The position numbers were made by a program, and so were the translations under genes. This document shows positions 40,805 to 50,640 of a stretch of DNA of 64,000 nt, one piece after another (within the stretch, counting starts at the first letter, position 1; every line of letters begins with the position of its first letter). This stretch comes from Leclercia adecarboxylata (GTDB lineage Bacteria > Pseudomonadota > Gammaproteobacteria > Enterobacterales > Enterobacteriaceae), in NCBI GenBank assembly GCA_002360945.1, contig DERO01000036.1, positions 53,333-117,332 on the forward strand, read 5' to 3'. Under the pieces are notes generated by a model, which was not told where the DNA came from, made no database searches, and worked only from the letters and a program-made list of their open reading frames with translations.

Positions 40805-41988
40805 TTATTTCCGCCGCCAGTGACTACCGCGCCGCCGCGCAGCGCATCCTGCCGCCGTTTCTGTTCCACTATATCGACGGCGGGGCTTACTCCGAATACA
40901 CCCTGCGCCGCAATGTGGAAGATCTCTCCCAGGTGGCCCTGCGCCAGCGCGTGCTGAAGAATATGTCCGACCTGAGTCTTGAGACGAAGCTGTTCAACGA
41001 AACGCTCTCCATGCCGGTAGCCCTCGCCCCCGTCGGCCTGTGCGGCATGTACGCCCGCCGGGGTGAAGTGCAGGCCGCAGCAGCCGCCGACGCCAAAGGT
41101 ATTCCCTTTACCCTTTCCACCGTCTCGGTTTGCCCGATTGAAGAGGTGGCCCCGACCATCAAGCGTCCGATGTGGTTCCAGCTGTACGTTCTGCGCGATC
41201 GCGGCTTTATGCGTAACGCCCTCGAGCGCGCCAAAGCGGCAGGCTGTTCGACGCTGGTCTTTACCGTGGATATGCCGACCCCCGGTGCCCGCTATCGCGA
41301 TGCACATTCCGGGATGAGCGGCGCGAACGCGGCGATGCGCCGCTACTGGCAGGCGGTGACCCATCCGCAGTGGGCGTGGGATGTGGGGCTCAACGGCCGC
41401 CCGCACGATCTGGGGAATATCTCTGCCTATCTCGGTAAACCGACCGGGCTGGAAGATTACATTGGCTGGCTGGCTAATAACTTCGATCCGTCGATCTCGT
41501 GGAAAGACCTGGAGTGGATCCGCGAGTTCTGGGATGGTCCGATGGTGATCAAGGGGATTCTCGATGCGGAAGATGCCCGCGACGCGGTGCGTTTTGGTGC
41601 CGACGGTATCGTGGTGTCAAACCACGGCGGTCGCCAGCTGGACGGGGTACTCTCCTCTGCCCGCGCCCTGCCCGCCATTGCGGATGCGGTGAAGGGCGAT
41701 ATTGCGATTCTGGCAGACTCCGGGATCCGCAACGGTCTGGACGTGGTGCGTATGATTGCCCTGGGTGCTGATACCGTTCTGCTGGGCCGGGCCTATCTCT
41801 ACGCCCTGGCGACCCACGGCCAGGCGGGCGTGGCGAACCTGCTCAATCTGATCGAAAAAGAGATGAAGGTGGCGATGACCCTCACCGGGGCGAAATCCAT
41901 CCCTGAGATCAGCAAGGAGATGCTGGTGCAGGAGTTGAGTAAGATCCCTGCCGGGCTGGCACCGCTGGCGCAGGGGGACGCGGCGTAG
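40801..41988 (+). CDS. lldD: L-lactate dehydrogenase (FMN, quinone-linked)
   Basis: Oxidises L-lactate to pyruvate at the inner membrane, passing electrons to the quinone pool. The 395-residue FMN enzyme (396 in E. coli) has the catalytic His275 in [12 protein letters not shown] and flavin motifs of the alpha-hydroxyacid oxidase family ([13 protein letters not shown] near the N-terminus). Last gene of lldPRD. Confidence 0.96.
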   Translation: MIISAASDYRAAAQRILPPFLFHYIDGGAYSEYTLRRNVEDLSQVALRQRVLKNMSDLSLETKLFNETLSMPVALAPVGLCGMYARRGEVQAAAAADAKGIPFTLSTVSVCPIEEVAPTIKRPMWFQLYVLRDRGFMRNALERAKAAGCSTLVFTVDMPTPGARYRDAHSGMSGANAAMRRYWQAVTHPQWAWDVGLNGRPHDLGNISAYLGKPTGLEDYIGWLANNFDPSISWKDLEWIREFWDGPMVIKGILDAEDARDAVRFGADGIVVSNHGGRQLDGVLSSARALPAIADAVKGDIAILADSGIRNGLDVVRMIALGADTVLLGRAYLYALATHGQAGVANLLNLIEKEMKVAMTLTGAKSIPEISKEMLVQELSKIPAGLAPLAQGDAA

Positions 41989-42027
41989 TGAAAATGCTAT
42001 TCTGCCCCCGCAAATTAAGGGGGCAGC

Positions 42028-42501
42028 ATGCTTAACATCGTACTATTCGAACCAGAAATTCCACCTAATACCGGCAACATCATCCGCCTGTGCGCCAACA
42101 CCGGTTTTCGTCTGCATATCATCGAGCCGATGGGCTTTACGTGGGACGACAAGCGTCTGCGCCGCGCCGGGCTGGACTATCACGAATTCACCGCCGTGGT
42201 GCGCCATAAGGATCAGGCCGCGTTTATGGAAACGGAAAAGCCGGGACGGATCTTTGCCCTGACCACCAAAGGTACGCCTGCGCACAGCGCGGTGAGCTAT
42301 CAGGAGGGGGACTATCTGCTGTTTGGCCCGGAAACGCGCGGCCTGCCGGCCACCATTCTTGATGCCCTACCTGCCGAACAAAAAATCCGTATTCCGATGA
42401 TGCCGGACAGCCGCAGCATGAACCTGTCAAATGCGGTGTCGGTGGTGGTGTATGAAGCCTGGCGCCAACTGGGATATGCTGGCGCGATACTGCGTCGTTG
42501 A
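42028..42501 (+). CDS. trmL: tRNA (cytidine/uridine-2'-O-)-methyltransferase TrmL
   Basis: A 157-residue SPOUT methyltransferase that methylates the 2'-O of the wobble nucleotide of two tRNA-Leu isoacceptors, using AdoMet bound in a trefoil knot. Family motifs are visible: [18 protein letters not shown] at the N-terminus, FGPETRGLP in the middle and [19 protein letters not shown] at the C-terminus. Length equals E. coli TrmL. AAGGGGG precedes the start. Confidence 0.94.
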   Translation: MLNIVLFEPEIPPNTGNIIRLCANTGFRLHIIEPMGFTWDDKRLRRAGLDYHEFTAVVRHKDQAAFMETEKPGRIFALTTKGTPAHSAVSYQEGDYLLFGPETRGLPATILDALPAEQKIRIPMMPDSRSMNLSNAVSVVVYEAWRQLGYAGAILRR

Positions 42502-42505
42502 TTGC

Positions 42506-42540
42506 TTGCCGGGTGGCGCTTCGCTTACCCGGCCTACAGG
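42506..42540. repeat. REP-like palindrome between trmL and cysE
   Basis: CTTGCCGGGTGGCGCTTCGC followed by TTACCCGGCCTACAGG fills the whole gap between the convergent trmL and cysE ends. Confidence 0.75.
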
Positions 42541-43359
42541 TTAAATCCCGTCGCCATATTCAAAGGTATGGTGGCCGTTGAAGAACTGATCCATATCCAT
42601 CGCCGGTTTATCGCTGTCCGGCCTGCCGACGATACGCGCCGGAACGCCAGCGGCGGTGGTATGCGGCGGCACAGGTTGTAGCACCACCGAACCTGCGCCG
42701 ATTTTCGCGCCGCGCCCGACTTCAATATTGCCGAGGATCTTCGCGCCCGCGCCAATCATCACCCCTTCACGGATTTTCGGGTGGCGATCGCCGCTGGTTT
42801 TCCCGGTCCCGCCGAGGGTCACGGACTGCAGGATCGAGACGTCGTTTTCAATCACCGCCGTTTCACCCACCACAATCCCGGTGGCGTGGTCGAGCATGAT
42901 CCCGCGGCCAATCTTCGCCGCCGGGTGGATATCCACCTGGAAGCTCACAGAGACCTGATTTTGCAGGAAAATCGCCAGCGCACGGCGGCCTTCGTTCCAC
43001 AGCCAGTGGCCGATGCGGTAGGACTGCAGGGCGTGGAAACCTTTCAGATAGAGCAGCGGCGTGGAGTATTTATCCACCGCCGGGTCGCGATTGCGCACCG
43101 CCTGAATATCATACGCGGCGGAGGCAATCATCTCCGGGTCGGCGGCATAGGCCTCTTCCACCACTTCGCGAATGGCGATGGCCGGCATGATCGGGGAAGC
43201 CAGTTTGTTGGCGAGCATATAGCTCAGGGCGCTGCCGAGGTTTTCGTGCTTGAGTAGCGTCGCATGGTAGAAACTGGCGAGCATCGGCTCACAGTCGGCC
43301 AGAGCCCGGGCTTCGGCTTTAATATTGTTCCAGACGATATCCAGTTCTTCACACGGCAT
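42541..43359 (-). CDS. cysE: Serine acetyltransferase
   Basis: Makes O-acetylserine from serine and acetyl-CoA, the entry to cysteine synthesis, and is feedback-inhibited by cysteine. The 272-residue chain has an N-terminal helical part and C-terminal left-handed beta-helix hexapeptide repeats (VVGETAVIENDVSILQSVTL, GVMIGAGAKILGNIEVG). The catalytic His/Asp pair lies in the DHATGIVVGE region. The C-terminal tail (HTFEYGDGI) that binds CysK is present. It follows gpsA; a hairpin is in the gap. Confidence 0.95.
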   Translation of the reverse strand: MPCEELDIVWNNIKAEARALADCEPMLASFYHATLLKHENLGSALSYMLANKLASPIMPAIAIREVVEEAYAADPEMIASAAYDIQAVRNRDPAVDKYSTPLLYLKGFHALQSYRIGHWLWNEGRRALAIFLQNQVSVSFQVDIHPAAKIGRGIMLDHATGIVVGETAVIENDVSILQSVTLGGTGKTSGDRHPKIREGVMIGAGAKILGNIEVGRGAKIGAGSVVLQPVPPHTTAAGVPARIVGRPDSDKPAMDMDQFFNGHHTFEYGDGI

Positions 43360-43380
43360 TGCTTACTCCAGACGTAATGT

Positions 43381-43414
43381 AATGACCGGCCAGTTCTTTG
43401 CCGGCCGGGTCATT
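43381..43414 (-). other. Hairpin in the gpsA-cysE gap
   Basis: AATGACC and GGTCATT form outer arms, with GGCC/GGCC pairing inside. No U-tract follows on minus, so it is more likely an mRNA-stabilising or attenuating structure than a strong terminator. Confidence 0.5.
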
Positions 43415-43437
43415 CAGGTGATAACGCTTTCCTGCAG

Positions 43438-44457
43438 TTAACTGCTGCTACGCTCGTCCTTGCGTGCGCGACCTAATAAGGTCAATGCTGCCTCGCGCGC
43501 ATTTTTTCCGCAATACAATACCTGATAAATTTCCTCGGTTATTGGCATTTCGACACCAAAGCGGTGTGCCAACTCGCGAACTTCCTTGGTATTACGGTAG
43601 CCTTCCACCACCTGACCGATCTTCTCCTGCGCGCCGATCACGTCCATGCCCTGGCCGAGCATCATGCCAAAACGACGGTTGCGCGACTGGTTGTCGGTAC
43701 AGGTCAGCACCAGATCGCCTAATCCTGCCATCCCCATAAAGGTGGCCGGATCGGCACCCAGCGCCGCGCCCAGACGGGACATTTCAGTCAGCCCACGGGT
43801 GATCAGTGCCGTACGCGCGTTCGCGCCAAAGCCAATACCGTCGGACATGCCCGCGCCGATGGCGATAACGTTCTTCACCGCGCCGCCCAGCTGAACGCCG
43901 ATAAAATCGGGGTTGCTGTAGACGCGGAAGCTTTTACCGCAGTGCAGAAGCTGCTGCAGATCGTCGGCGAAGGTTTCATCGGTCGAGGCCAGCGAGATGG
44001 CTGTTGGCAGCCCTGCCGCCAGCTCTTTCGCAAAGGTCGGGCCGGAGATTACCGCCAGCGGAATGGCATCCCCCAGCGCTTCGCGGGCAACGTCCTGCAG
44101 CAGGCGGCCGGTCTCGGCTTCCAGCCCTTTGGTCGCCCAGACCACGCGCGCATCATCACGCATCAGCGGTTTAATCTGACGCAGCACCTGACCAAACACG
44201 TGGCTCGGCACAACGATCAGAATATTACGGCTCGCGGCCAGCGCGGTCGCCAGGTCGCTTTCAAGATGCAGTGAGTCAGGGAAAGGCACATCGGGGAGAA
44301 ACGCGACGTTGCAGCGATCGGCTTCTAACGTCGCGATATGTTTGGGATCGTGGCCCCAAAGAACCACTTCGTGACCATTTCTTGCCAGCGTGATAGCAAG
44401 AGCGGTGCCGTAAGAGCCGGCACCGATCACAGTCATTGACGCATTGACAGTACTCAT
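43438..44457 (-). CDS. gpsA: Glycerol-3-phosphate dehydrogenase [NAD(P)+]
   Basis: Makes sn-glycerol 3-phosphate from dihydroxyacetone phosphate for phospholipid synthesis. The 339-residue enzyme has the Rossmann motif GAGSYGTAL at about 12-20 and the [16 protein letters not shown] block holding the catalytic lysine. Length equals E. coli GpsA. Start and secB stop overlap by one base (TGATG), so it is coupled to secB. Confidence 0.96.
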   Translation of the reverse strand: MSTVNASMTVIGAGSYGTALAITLARNGHEVVLWGHDPKHIATLEADRCNVAFLPDVPFPDSLHLESDLATALAASRNILIVVPSHVFGQVLRQIKPLMRDDARVVWATKGLEAETGRLLQDVAREALGDAIPLAVISGPTFAKELAAGLPTAISLASTDETFADDLQQLLHCGKSFRVYSNPDFIGVQLGGAVKNVIAIGAGMSDGIGFGANARTALITRGLTEMSRLGAALGADPATFMGMAGLGDLVLTCTDNQSRNRRFGMMLGQGMDVIGAQEKIGQVVEGYRNTKEVRELAHRFGVEMPITEEIYQVLYCGKNAREAALTLLGRARKDERSSS

Positions 44458-44924
44458 CAGGCATCCTGATGTTGTTCAGTACCTTCGCCAGCTTGCTGCT
44501 GCAGATAGTTCATGAACAGCGCATCGAAGTTCACCGGCGCAAGGTTCAGTTGCGGGAACGTACCACGGGAAACCAGGCTGGTGATGCATTCGCGGGCATA
44601 CGGGAACAGGATGTTCGGGCAGTATGCGCCCAGGCAATGCGCCATCTGATTACCTTCGATGCCGCCGATGGAGAAGATACCGCCCTGCTGCACTTCGCAC
44701 AGGAACGCAGTCTCTTCGCCCAGAGAGGCGGTTACGGTAACACGCAGTACGACTTCATACACATCATCCGCCAGCTGGGTGGATGCGGTATCCAGATCAA
44801 GTTTAACCTCTGGCTGCCAGTCTTTCTGGAAAACATGCGGCGCATTTGGTGCTTCGTAGGAGACATCTTTGGTGTAAATGCGCTGGATCTGGAAAGTCAT
44901 CTCGGTGTTGTTTTGTTCTGACAT
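44457..44924 (-). CDS. secB: Protein-export chaperone SecB
   Basis: Cytosolic tetrameric chaperone that keeps precursors unfolded and hands them to SecA. It has 155 residues as in E. coli, an acidic Gln-rich N-terminus and the conserved strand region around [12 protein letters not shown]. Followed without gap by gpsA; 33 bases downstream of grxC, the order grxC-secB-gpsA-cysE found in E. coli. Confidence 0.96.
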   Translation of the reverse strand: MSEQNNTEMTFQIQRIYTKDVSYEAPNAPHVFQKDWQPEVKLDLDTASTQLADDVYEVVLRVTVTASLGEETAFLCEVQQGGIFSIGGIEGNQMAHCLGAYCPNILFPYARECITSLVSRGTFPQLNLAPVNFDALFMNYLQQQAGEGTEQHQDA

Positions 44925-44957
44925 GGAAATACCCTTTTTTTATTGTCCTAAAACGCC

Positions 44958-45209
44958 TTAGCGCAGCAGGGGATCGAGTCCACCACGCGCGTCAAGCGCA
45001 TACAAGTCATCACAGCCGCCAATGTGCTGCGCATCGATAAAAATCTGCGGAACCGTCGTACGGCCACTACGTTTAATCATCTCTTCGCGCTTCGCGGCGT
45101 CGCCATCAATAGGCAGTTCCTGGAAGGTAACGCCTTTGCTGTCCAGCAGCGCTTTCGCACGATGGCAGAACGGGCAGGTCGCTTTGGTGTAGATCTCGAT
45201 ATTGGCCAT
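44958..45209 (-). CDS. grxC: Glutaredoxin 3
   Basis: An 83-residue glutathione-dependent disulfide reductant with active-site Cys12-Pro-Phe-Cys15 (YTKATCPFCHRAK), the cis-proline TVP motif and the glutathione-binding GGCDDL. E. coli Grx3 has the same length class. It is in a minus-strand run with yibN before it and secB after it. Confidence 0.95.
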   Translation of the reverse strand: MANIEIYTKATCPFCHRAKALLDSKGVTFQELPIDGDAAKREEMIKRSGRTTVPQIFIDAQHIGGCDDLYALDARGGLDPLLR

Positions 45210-45223
45210 GACTTGACTCCTGT

Positions 45224-45655
45224 TTATTTACCGCGAACCAGAGGCAGATTCTCGCCGCTCCAGCCAGAGATGCCGTCTTTCAGGACAGTGACGTTTGCAA
45301 AGCCTGCTTTGACGAGGGTATTTGCCGGCTCCTGAGCCTGCATACCGGTGCCATCAACGACAATAACGGGTTTATCTTTATGCTTTTCCAGTTCGCCAAG
45401 GTTATTGGCTTTGATTTCGGTCGGCAGCAGGTTAATTGCGCCTGCAATATGGCCTTTACGGAAATCGTCACGCTGACGCAGATCGACAACCACTGCCTCT
45501 TCTTTATTGATAAGGCGCGTGGCTTCGCCGCGGGTGATCACCTTCACTTTAGAGGTGAGGCCTTTGAACGTGGTGAAAAGTACGGCTGCCAGAAGACCAA
45601 TCCACGCGATACAAAGTATGGGGTGGCGGCTGACAAATTGCATAATTTCTTGCAT
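45224..45655 (-). CDS. yibN: Membrane-anchored rhodanese-fold protein YibN
   Basis: A 143-residue protein with one N-terminal transmembrane segment (about 12-29) and a cytosolic rhodanese domain ([20 protein letters not shown]). At the position of the usual rhodanese catalytic loop the sequence is [11 protein letters not shown], with Asp where the nucleophilic Cys would be; the only Cys is residue 15 in the membrane segment. It is therefore unlikely to transfer sulfur. The start at 45655 gives the E. coli length; the longer frame from 45784 runs into the gpmM promoter region. Confidence 0.9.
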   Translation of the reverse strand: MQEIMQFVSRHPILCIAWIGLLAAVLFTTFKGLTSKVKVITRGEATRLINKEEAVVVDLRQRDDFRKGHIAGAINLLPTEIKANNLGELEKHKDKPVIVVDGTGMQAQEPANTLVKAGFANVTVLKDGISGWSGENLPLVRGK

Positions 45656-45903
45656 GGGGGGTAACGACTCCCGACTGAGTGAATAAAAAACCAGGACAGG
45701 AGTATACCTGTGCGTTGTGGCAAATACAGCCAGCGACAATAAGCTAATCCATTTTCTGCGTGCTGCCACGAAAAAAAAGACCAAAATTCCCCTCTCCTTA
45801 CCCTTACCCCAGCGGTTTCTTTGATCTTCTGCGGCTATTTGATCGATTCAGCTGTAGTAAAATTACGCAAATTTTTTGTCTTTTGAGCAAAGAGGTTGTC
45901 GCA

Positions 45904-47451
45904 ATGTCGGTTTCTAAAAAACCTATGGTACTGATGATTCTGGATGGCTATGGCTATCGTGAAGATCAGCAGGATAACGCCATTTTCAACGCTAAAACCC
46001 CGGTCATGGATGCACTGTGGGCACAACGTCCTCATACGCTGATTGATGCGTCCGGCCTGGAAGTGGGTCTGCCCGATCGCCAGATGGGCAACTCCGAAGT
46101 TGGACACGTCAACCTGGGTGCGGGACGCATTGTTTATCAGGATCTGACCCGTCTGGATGTTGAAATTAAAGAACGTACCTTCTTTGCAAACCCGGTGCTG
46201 ACTGGCGCAGTTGAGAAAGCCGCCGCCGCAGGCAAAGCGGTGCACATCATGGGGCTACTCTCCGCCGGTGGCGTTCACAGCCACGAAGATCACATCATGG
46301 CGATGGTCGAGCTGGCCGCAGAAAAAGGGGCAGAGAAAATCTATCTGCACGCCTTCCTCGATGGCCGCGACACCCCGCCGCGCAGCGCGAAATCCTCCCT
46401 GCAAGCCTTTGAAGAGAAGTTTGCCGCGCTGGGTAAAGGCCGCGTGGCGTCCATCATTGGCCGTTACTACGCCATGGACCGCGACAACCGTTGGGATCGC
46501 GTAGAGCAGGCCTACAATCTGCTGGTTGAAGCCAAAGGCGATTTCCAGGCCACCAGCGCCGTTGCCGCGCTGGAAGCCGCCTACGCCCGTGATGAAAACG
46601 ACGAGTTCGTGAAAGCGACCGTGATCCGCGCCGAAGGCCAGGCCGATGCCGCGATGGAAGACGGCGACGCGCTGATCTTCATGAACTTCCGCGCTGACCG
46701 CGCCCGCGAAATCACCCGCGCCTTCGTCAACGCTGACTTCGACGGCTTCGCCCGTAAAAAAGAGGTCAAACTGGGCGATTTCGTGATGCTGACCGAGTAT
46801 GCCGCCGACATCAAAGCCCCATGCGCCTATCCGCCGTCATCGCTGGCGAACACCTTCGGCGAGTGGATGGCGAAGCACGACAAGACCCAACTGCGCATCT
46901 CCGAAACCGAGAAATACGCGCACGTCACCTTCTTCTTTAACGGCGGCGTGGAAGCGTCGTTCAAAGGCGAAGACCGCATCCTGATCAACTCTCCGAAAGT
47001 GGCGACCTACGATCTGCAGCCAGAGATGAGCTCTGCCGAGCTGACCGGGAAGCTGATCGCCGCCATCGAAAGCGGCAAATATGACACCATCATCTGTAAC
47101 TACCCGAACGGCGACATGGTTGGCCATACCGGGGTAATGGAAGCGGCAATCAAAGCCATTGAAGCGCTGGATGAATGCATTGCGCAGGTCACCAAAGCTG
47201 TGGAAGCCGTTGGCGGCCAGATGCTGATCACCGCAGACCACGGCAACGCCGAGCAGATGCGCGATCCGGCCACCGGCCAGGCGCACACCGCCCACACCAA
47301 CCTGCCGGTACCGATGATTTATGTCGGTGATAAATCAGTGAAAGCAGTGGATGGCGGTAAGCTTTCGGACGTTGCCCCGACCATGCTGACCCTGATGGGT
47401 ATGGAAATCCCGCAAGAGATGACTGGCAAGCCGCTGTTCATCGTGGAATAA
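45904..47451 (+). CDS. gpmM: 2,3-bisphosphoglycerate-independent phosphoglycerate mutase
   Basis: Glycolytic interconversion of 3- and 2-phosphoglycerate, using two Mn2+ and a phosphoserine intermediate. The 515-residue alkaline-phosphatase-type enzyme has metal ligand Asp14 (ILDGYGY), catalytic Ser64 in [10 protein letters not shown] and the late metal motif [12 protein letters not shown]. coli GpmM has 514. The start at 45904 has GAGG upstream; the frame opens further at 45760. First gene of the gpmM-envC-yibQ run. Confidence 0.96.
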   Translation: MSVSKKPMVLMILDGYGYREDQQDNAIFNAKTPVMDALWAQRPHTLIDASGLEVGLPDRQMGNSEVGHVNLGAGRIVYQDLTRLDVEIKERTFFANPVLTGAVEKAAAAGKAVHIMGLLSAGGVHSHEDHIMAMVELAAEKGAEKIYLHAFLDGRDTPPRSAKSSLQAFEEKFAALGKGRVASIIGRYYAMDRDNRWDRVEQAYNLLVEAKGDFQATSAVAALEAAYARDENDEFVKATVIRAEGQADAAMEDGDALIFMNFRADRAREITRAFVNADFDGFARKKEVKLGDFVMLTEYAADIKAPCAYPPSSLANTFGEWMAKHDKTQLRISETEKYAHVTFFFNGGVEASFKGEDRILINSPKVATYDLQPEMSSAELTGKLIAAIESGKYDTIICNYPNGDMVGHTGVMEAAIKAIEALDECIAQVTKAVEAVGGQMLITADHGNAEQMRDPATGQAHTAHTNLPVPMIYVGDKSVKAVDGGKLSDVAPTMLTLMGMEIPQEMTGKPLFIVE

Positions 47452-47460
47452 TCCTTCCCC

Positions 47461-48744
47461 ATGAGGGGAAAGGCGATTGTTTCAATCACATGGGTCGTGA
47501 AGCCGTTACGGTTATCAGTCAGGCCTTTACTTTACGCCAGCGTGCTCAGCGCTGGCGTATTGTTGTGCGCGGCATCCGCCCAGGCGGATGAGCGCGATCA
47601 GCTCAAAACCATCCAGGCCAATATCGCAGCCAAAGAGCGGGCGGTCCGTCAGCAACAGCAGCAACGTTCTTCCCTGCTTGAGCAGCTCAAAAAGCAGGAA
47701 GAGGCGATCTCCGCGGCGGCACGCAAGCTGCGAGAAACCCAGAACACCCTCAGCGTCCTGAATAAACAAATAGACGAGATGAATGCGTCTATCGCAAAAC
47801 TTGAGCTGCAGCGTGCGGCTCAGGAGCGCAACCTTGCCGCGCAGTTAGATGCTGCCTTCCGCCAGGGTGAGCACACCGGCGTACAGCTGATCCTCAGCGG
47901 CGAAGAGAGCCAGCGCGGCCAGCGCCTGCAGGCCTATTTCGGCTACCTCAACCAGTCCCGACAGGAGACCATCGCCCAGCTGAAGCAGACGCGGGAAGAG
48001 GTCACCACCCAAAAAGCGGAGCTGGAAGAGAAGCAGAGCCAGCAGCAGACCCTGCTTTACGATCAGCAGGCGCAGCAGGCCAAACTGGAGCAGGCGCGCA
48101 ACGAGCGTAAGAAAACCCTCGCCGGTCTTGAATCTTCCATTCAGGAAAGTCAGAGCCAGCTGAGCGAAATGCGTGCCAACGAATCAAAACTGCGTAACAG
48201 CATCGCCCGCGCGGAAGCGGCCGCCAAAGCGCGTGCCGAGAAAGAGGCGCGTGAAGCGCAGGTCGTTCGCGACAAGCAGCAGGAAGCCTCCCGCAAAGGC
48301 ACCACCTACAAGCCAACAGAAAACGAACGCTCGCTGATGTCGCGCACCGGCGGTCTGGGCTCGCCGCGCGGCCAGGCTTACTGGCCGGTACGGGGTTCAA
48401 TTCTGCATCGCTATGGCGAACAGTTGCAGGGTGAGCTACGTTGGAAGGGGATTGTTATCGGTGCATCGGAAGGTAGCGAAGTCAAAGCTATTGCCGATGG
48501 CCGGGTGATCCTCGCTGACTGGCTGCAGGGCTACGGCCTGGTGGTGGTGGTTGAGCACGGGAAAGGCGACATGAGCCTTTACGGCTACAACCAGAGCGCC
48601 CTGGTCAGCGTCGGCACCCAGGTACGTGCCGGTCAGGCTATCGCCCTCGTGGGCAGCAGTGGCGGTCAGGGCCGCCCGTCACTCTATTTCGAAATTCGTC
48701 GCCAGGGTCAGGCGGTCAATCCACAGCCGTGGTTGGGAAGATAA
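47461..48744 (+). CDS. envC: Murein hydrolase activator EnvC
   Basis: Periplasmic activator of the amidases AmiA and AmiB in septal peptidoglycan splitting. The 427-residue frame has a signal peptide (hydrophobic region LLYASVLSAGVLLCAASAQA), a long coiled coil (about 40-285) that contacts FtsX, and a C-terminal LytM domain that is degenerate in the family. The start is uncertain: ATG 47461 sits in the loop of a CCTTCCCC/GGGGAAAGG hairpin with no ribosome site, and the homologous part begins around residue 9. GTG at 47497 is an in-frame alternative. Confidence 0.92.
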   Translation: MRGKAIVSITWVVKPLRLSVRPLLYASVLSAGVLLCAASAQADERDQLKTIQANIAAKERAVRQQQQQRSSLLEQLKKQEEAISAAARKLRETQNTLSVLNKQIDEMNASIAKLELQRAAQERNLAAQLDAAFRQGEHTGVQLILSGEESQRGQRLQAYFGYLNQSRQETIAQLKQTREEVTTQKAELEEKQSQQQTLLYDQQAQQAKLEQARNERKKTLAGLESSIQESQSQLSEMRANESKLRNSIARAEAAAKARAEKEAREAQVVRDKQQEASRKGTTYKPTENERSLMSRTGGLGSPRGQAYWPVRGSILHRYGEQLQGELRWKGIVIGASEGSEVKAIADGRVILADWLQGYGLVVVVEHGKGDMSLYGYNQSALVSVGTQVRAGQAIALVGSSGGQGRPSLYFEIRRQGQAVNPQPWLGR

Positions 48745-48747
48745 GTT

Positions 48748-49692
48748 TTGCTTCAATTTCGTCGTATGGTTCTCCCCTTCGTCAGCGCACTGGCGCTGGC
48801 GATGCCGGTTTACGCAGGTAAACTCGCTATTGTCATTGATGACTTCGGTTATCGTCCTCACACAGAAAATCAGGTGCTGGCGATGCCATCCGCCATCTCC
48901 GTCGCTGTGCTGCCGAACGCGCCCCACGCCCATGAGATGGCCACCAAAGCCCACAACAGCGGGCATGAAGTGTTGATCCATCTGCCGATGGCGCCGCTCA
49001 GCAAACAGCCGCTGGAAAAAGATACCCTTCGCCCGGAGATGAGCAGCGAGGAGATCGAGCGCATCATCCGCGAAGCGTATGGCAAAGTGCCTTACGCCGT
49101 GGGGCTCAATAACCATATGGGCAGCGCCATGACCTCCAGCCTGTTTGGCATGCAGAAGGTGATGCAGTCCCTGGCACGCTACAACCTCTACTTCCTCGAC
49201 AGCATGACCATCGGCAACAGCCAGGCGATGCGCGCCGCGCAGGGCACCGGCGTGAAAGTGATTAAGCGCAAAGTGTTCCTCGATGACACGCAAAGCGAAG
49301 CCGATATCCGCGTCCAGTTTAACCGTGCCGTGCAGGTAGCCCGCCGTTCAGGCTGGGCTATCGCCATCGGTCACCCGCATCCGTCCACCGTTCGCGTGTT
49401 ACAGCAGATGCTGCCCACACTGCCCGGGGATATCACCCTGGTGCCGGCGAGCAGCCTGTTGAATGAGCCGCAGGTAGATACTTCCCGCCCGGCCAGCCCG
49501 CCAGCCGCCGGGACTGCGCCAGGCACAAAACCACGTAACCCGTTCCGCGGCGTGACGCTCTGTGCACCTAAGCAGCCGCCAGAGCCGGTCTATGTGACCC
49601 GCTACTTCTCGGTGATTGGGGAGAGCATCAGTCAGAGTACGCTGGTGAAGTACGTCCAACTGCAGTGGCAGGGCTGGGGTAAGAAAAGCTAA
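48748..49692 (+). CDS. yibQ: Divergent polysaccharide deacetylase YibQ
   Basis: A 314-residue exported protein of the Polysacc_deac_2 family. A signal peptide (LPFVSALALAMPVYA|GK) is followed by the conserved KLAIVIDDFGYRP with the metal-binding Asp pair, and IGHPHPSTV later. The substrate is unknown. The start is TTG at 48748, three bases after the envC stop; an in-frame ATG at 48766 would remove six residues and still leave the signal peptide. It is the last gene of gpmM-envC-yibQ and convergent with a glycosyltransferase. Confidence 0.87.
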   Translation: MLQFRRMVLPFVSALALAMPVYAGKLAIVIDDFGYRPHTENQVLAMPSAISVAVLPNAPHAHEMATKAHNSGHEVLIHLPMAPLSKQPLEKDTLRPEMSSEEIERIIREAYGKVPYAVGLNNHMGSAMTSSLFGMQKVMQSLARYNLYFLDSMTIGNSQAMRAAQGTGVKVIKRKVFLDDTQSEADIRVQFNRAVQVARRSGWAIAIGHPHPSTVRVLQQMLPTLPGDITLVPASSLLNEPQVDTSRPASPPAAGTAPGTKPRNPFRGVTLCAPKQPPEPVYVTRYFSVIGESISQSTLVKYVQLQWQGWGKKS

Positions 49693-49701
49693 TCCCCGCC
49701 C

Positions 49702-50502
49702 TTACTCAACGACGTGAGAGTCTGCGTGCTTTTTGCCCGTAGACTCTTTTTTTTCCTGATGTTGATACCAGGCTTTGAAGTATTTCAGGAAGCTGTAAGA
49801 GGTGGCGTAGAGACCGGTCACTACTCCCACTCTTCCCTGGCGCCACGCGCCGCTGAACAGATACCACTTGAAGAACGCGCCGATGGCGCTAATCACGCCG
49901 CGCACAAGCGAAGGGCGTACGGTCTGGTACTTCACCAGACGGCTGGTATAGCTGTTCAGCTTGTTGAAGACTTCGTGCAGCGAGTAGAAGGTGTCATGAC
50001 GCACGCGGCCCGGGATTTTAACCGACTGGATCACCCCTTCCACTTTGTCATCCACCGGACGCTGATTAAACCGCGCCTGAGTACGGTTAAAGAGCCGTAC
50101 CGGGAAATCGGGCGAGGAGATCGGGTAAATCGTCCGCACCTCTTCCCCTAAGACATGCCAGTAGCGGGCGATGCGCCATGCCTGCTGCGGATGAGGTTCA
50201 TCACCCGCCTTCAGGCGCAGGATAAAATCGACGGTTTCGGCATCCAGAATCTCATCGCTGTCCATGCACAGCACCCAGTCGTTGCTCGCCAGATCGATGG
50301 CGTGGTTCATCTGCACGCCATGCATGGTATAGGGCTGATGATGGGCCGTGATGCCGTACTCCTGGCAAATCGCCAACGTGGCGTCGTGGCTGCCCGAGTC
50401 GAGGACGATGATCTCATCGGCAACAACAATCAGGGGAGGCAGCACTTCTCGCAGCAGTCGTGCTGAGTTACAGGTCAATAAACAAACGGAGAGCTTGAAC
50501 AT
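49702..50502 (-). CDS. WaaE/KdtX-like family 2 glycosyltransferase
   Basis: A 266-residue GT2 enzyme. Nucleotide-sugar motifs are LTCNSARLL (N-terminus), ADEIIVLDSGSHDAT and the acidic CMDSDEIL. The arrangement and length resemble WaaE/KdtX, which adds glucose to the first inner-core heptose in Klebsiella and Serratia. A hydrophobic C-terminal stretch (AIGAFFKWYLF) suggests membrane association. It occupies the position and strand of E. coli waaH (yibD), a different GT2, between yibQ and tdh, far from the main core cluster. A role in LPS core synthesis is inference. Confidence 0.78.
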   Translation of the reverse strand: MFKLSVCLLTCNSARLLREVLPPLIVVADEIIVLDSGSHDATLAICQEYGITAHHQPYTMHGVQMNHAIDLASNDWVLCMDSDEILDAETVDFILRLKAGDEPHPQQAWRIARYWHVLGEEVRTIYPISSPDFPVRLFNRTQARFNQRPVDDKVEGVIQSVKIPGRVRHDTFYSLHEVFNKLNSYTSRLVKYQTVRPSLVRGVISAIGAFFKWYLFSGAWRQGRVGVVTGLYATSYSFLKYFKAWYQHQEKKESTGKKHADSHVVE

Positions 50503-50611
50503 AGGCGCTGTAAAGTTGAGTAAACTTCCCCAAACTCTATAAGCGCAGGCGGAAAAAAGCGAAGAAAACCTGGCAATTATCCGCTTGTGGACTGAAAAAC
50601 GTGAGGCCAGC

Positions 50612-50640
50612 GAAAAAAAAGCGCCCGCAGGCGCTCTTTT
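50612..50640 (-). terminator. Rho-independent terminator of kbl-tdh
   Basis: Read on minus, AGAGCGCC/GGGCGCTT arms around a TGC loop run into eight T directly after the tdh stop. Confidence 0.93.
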
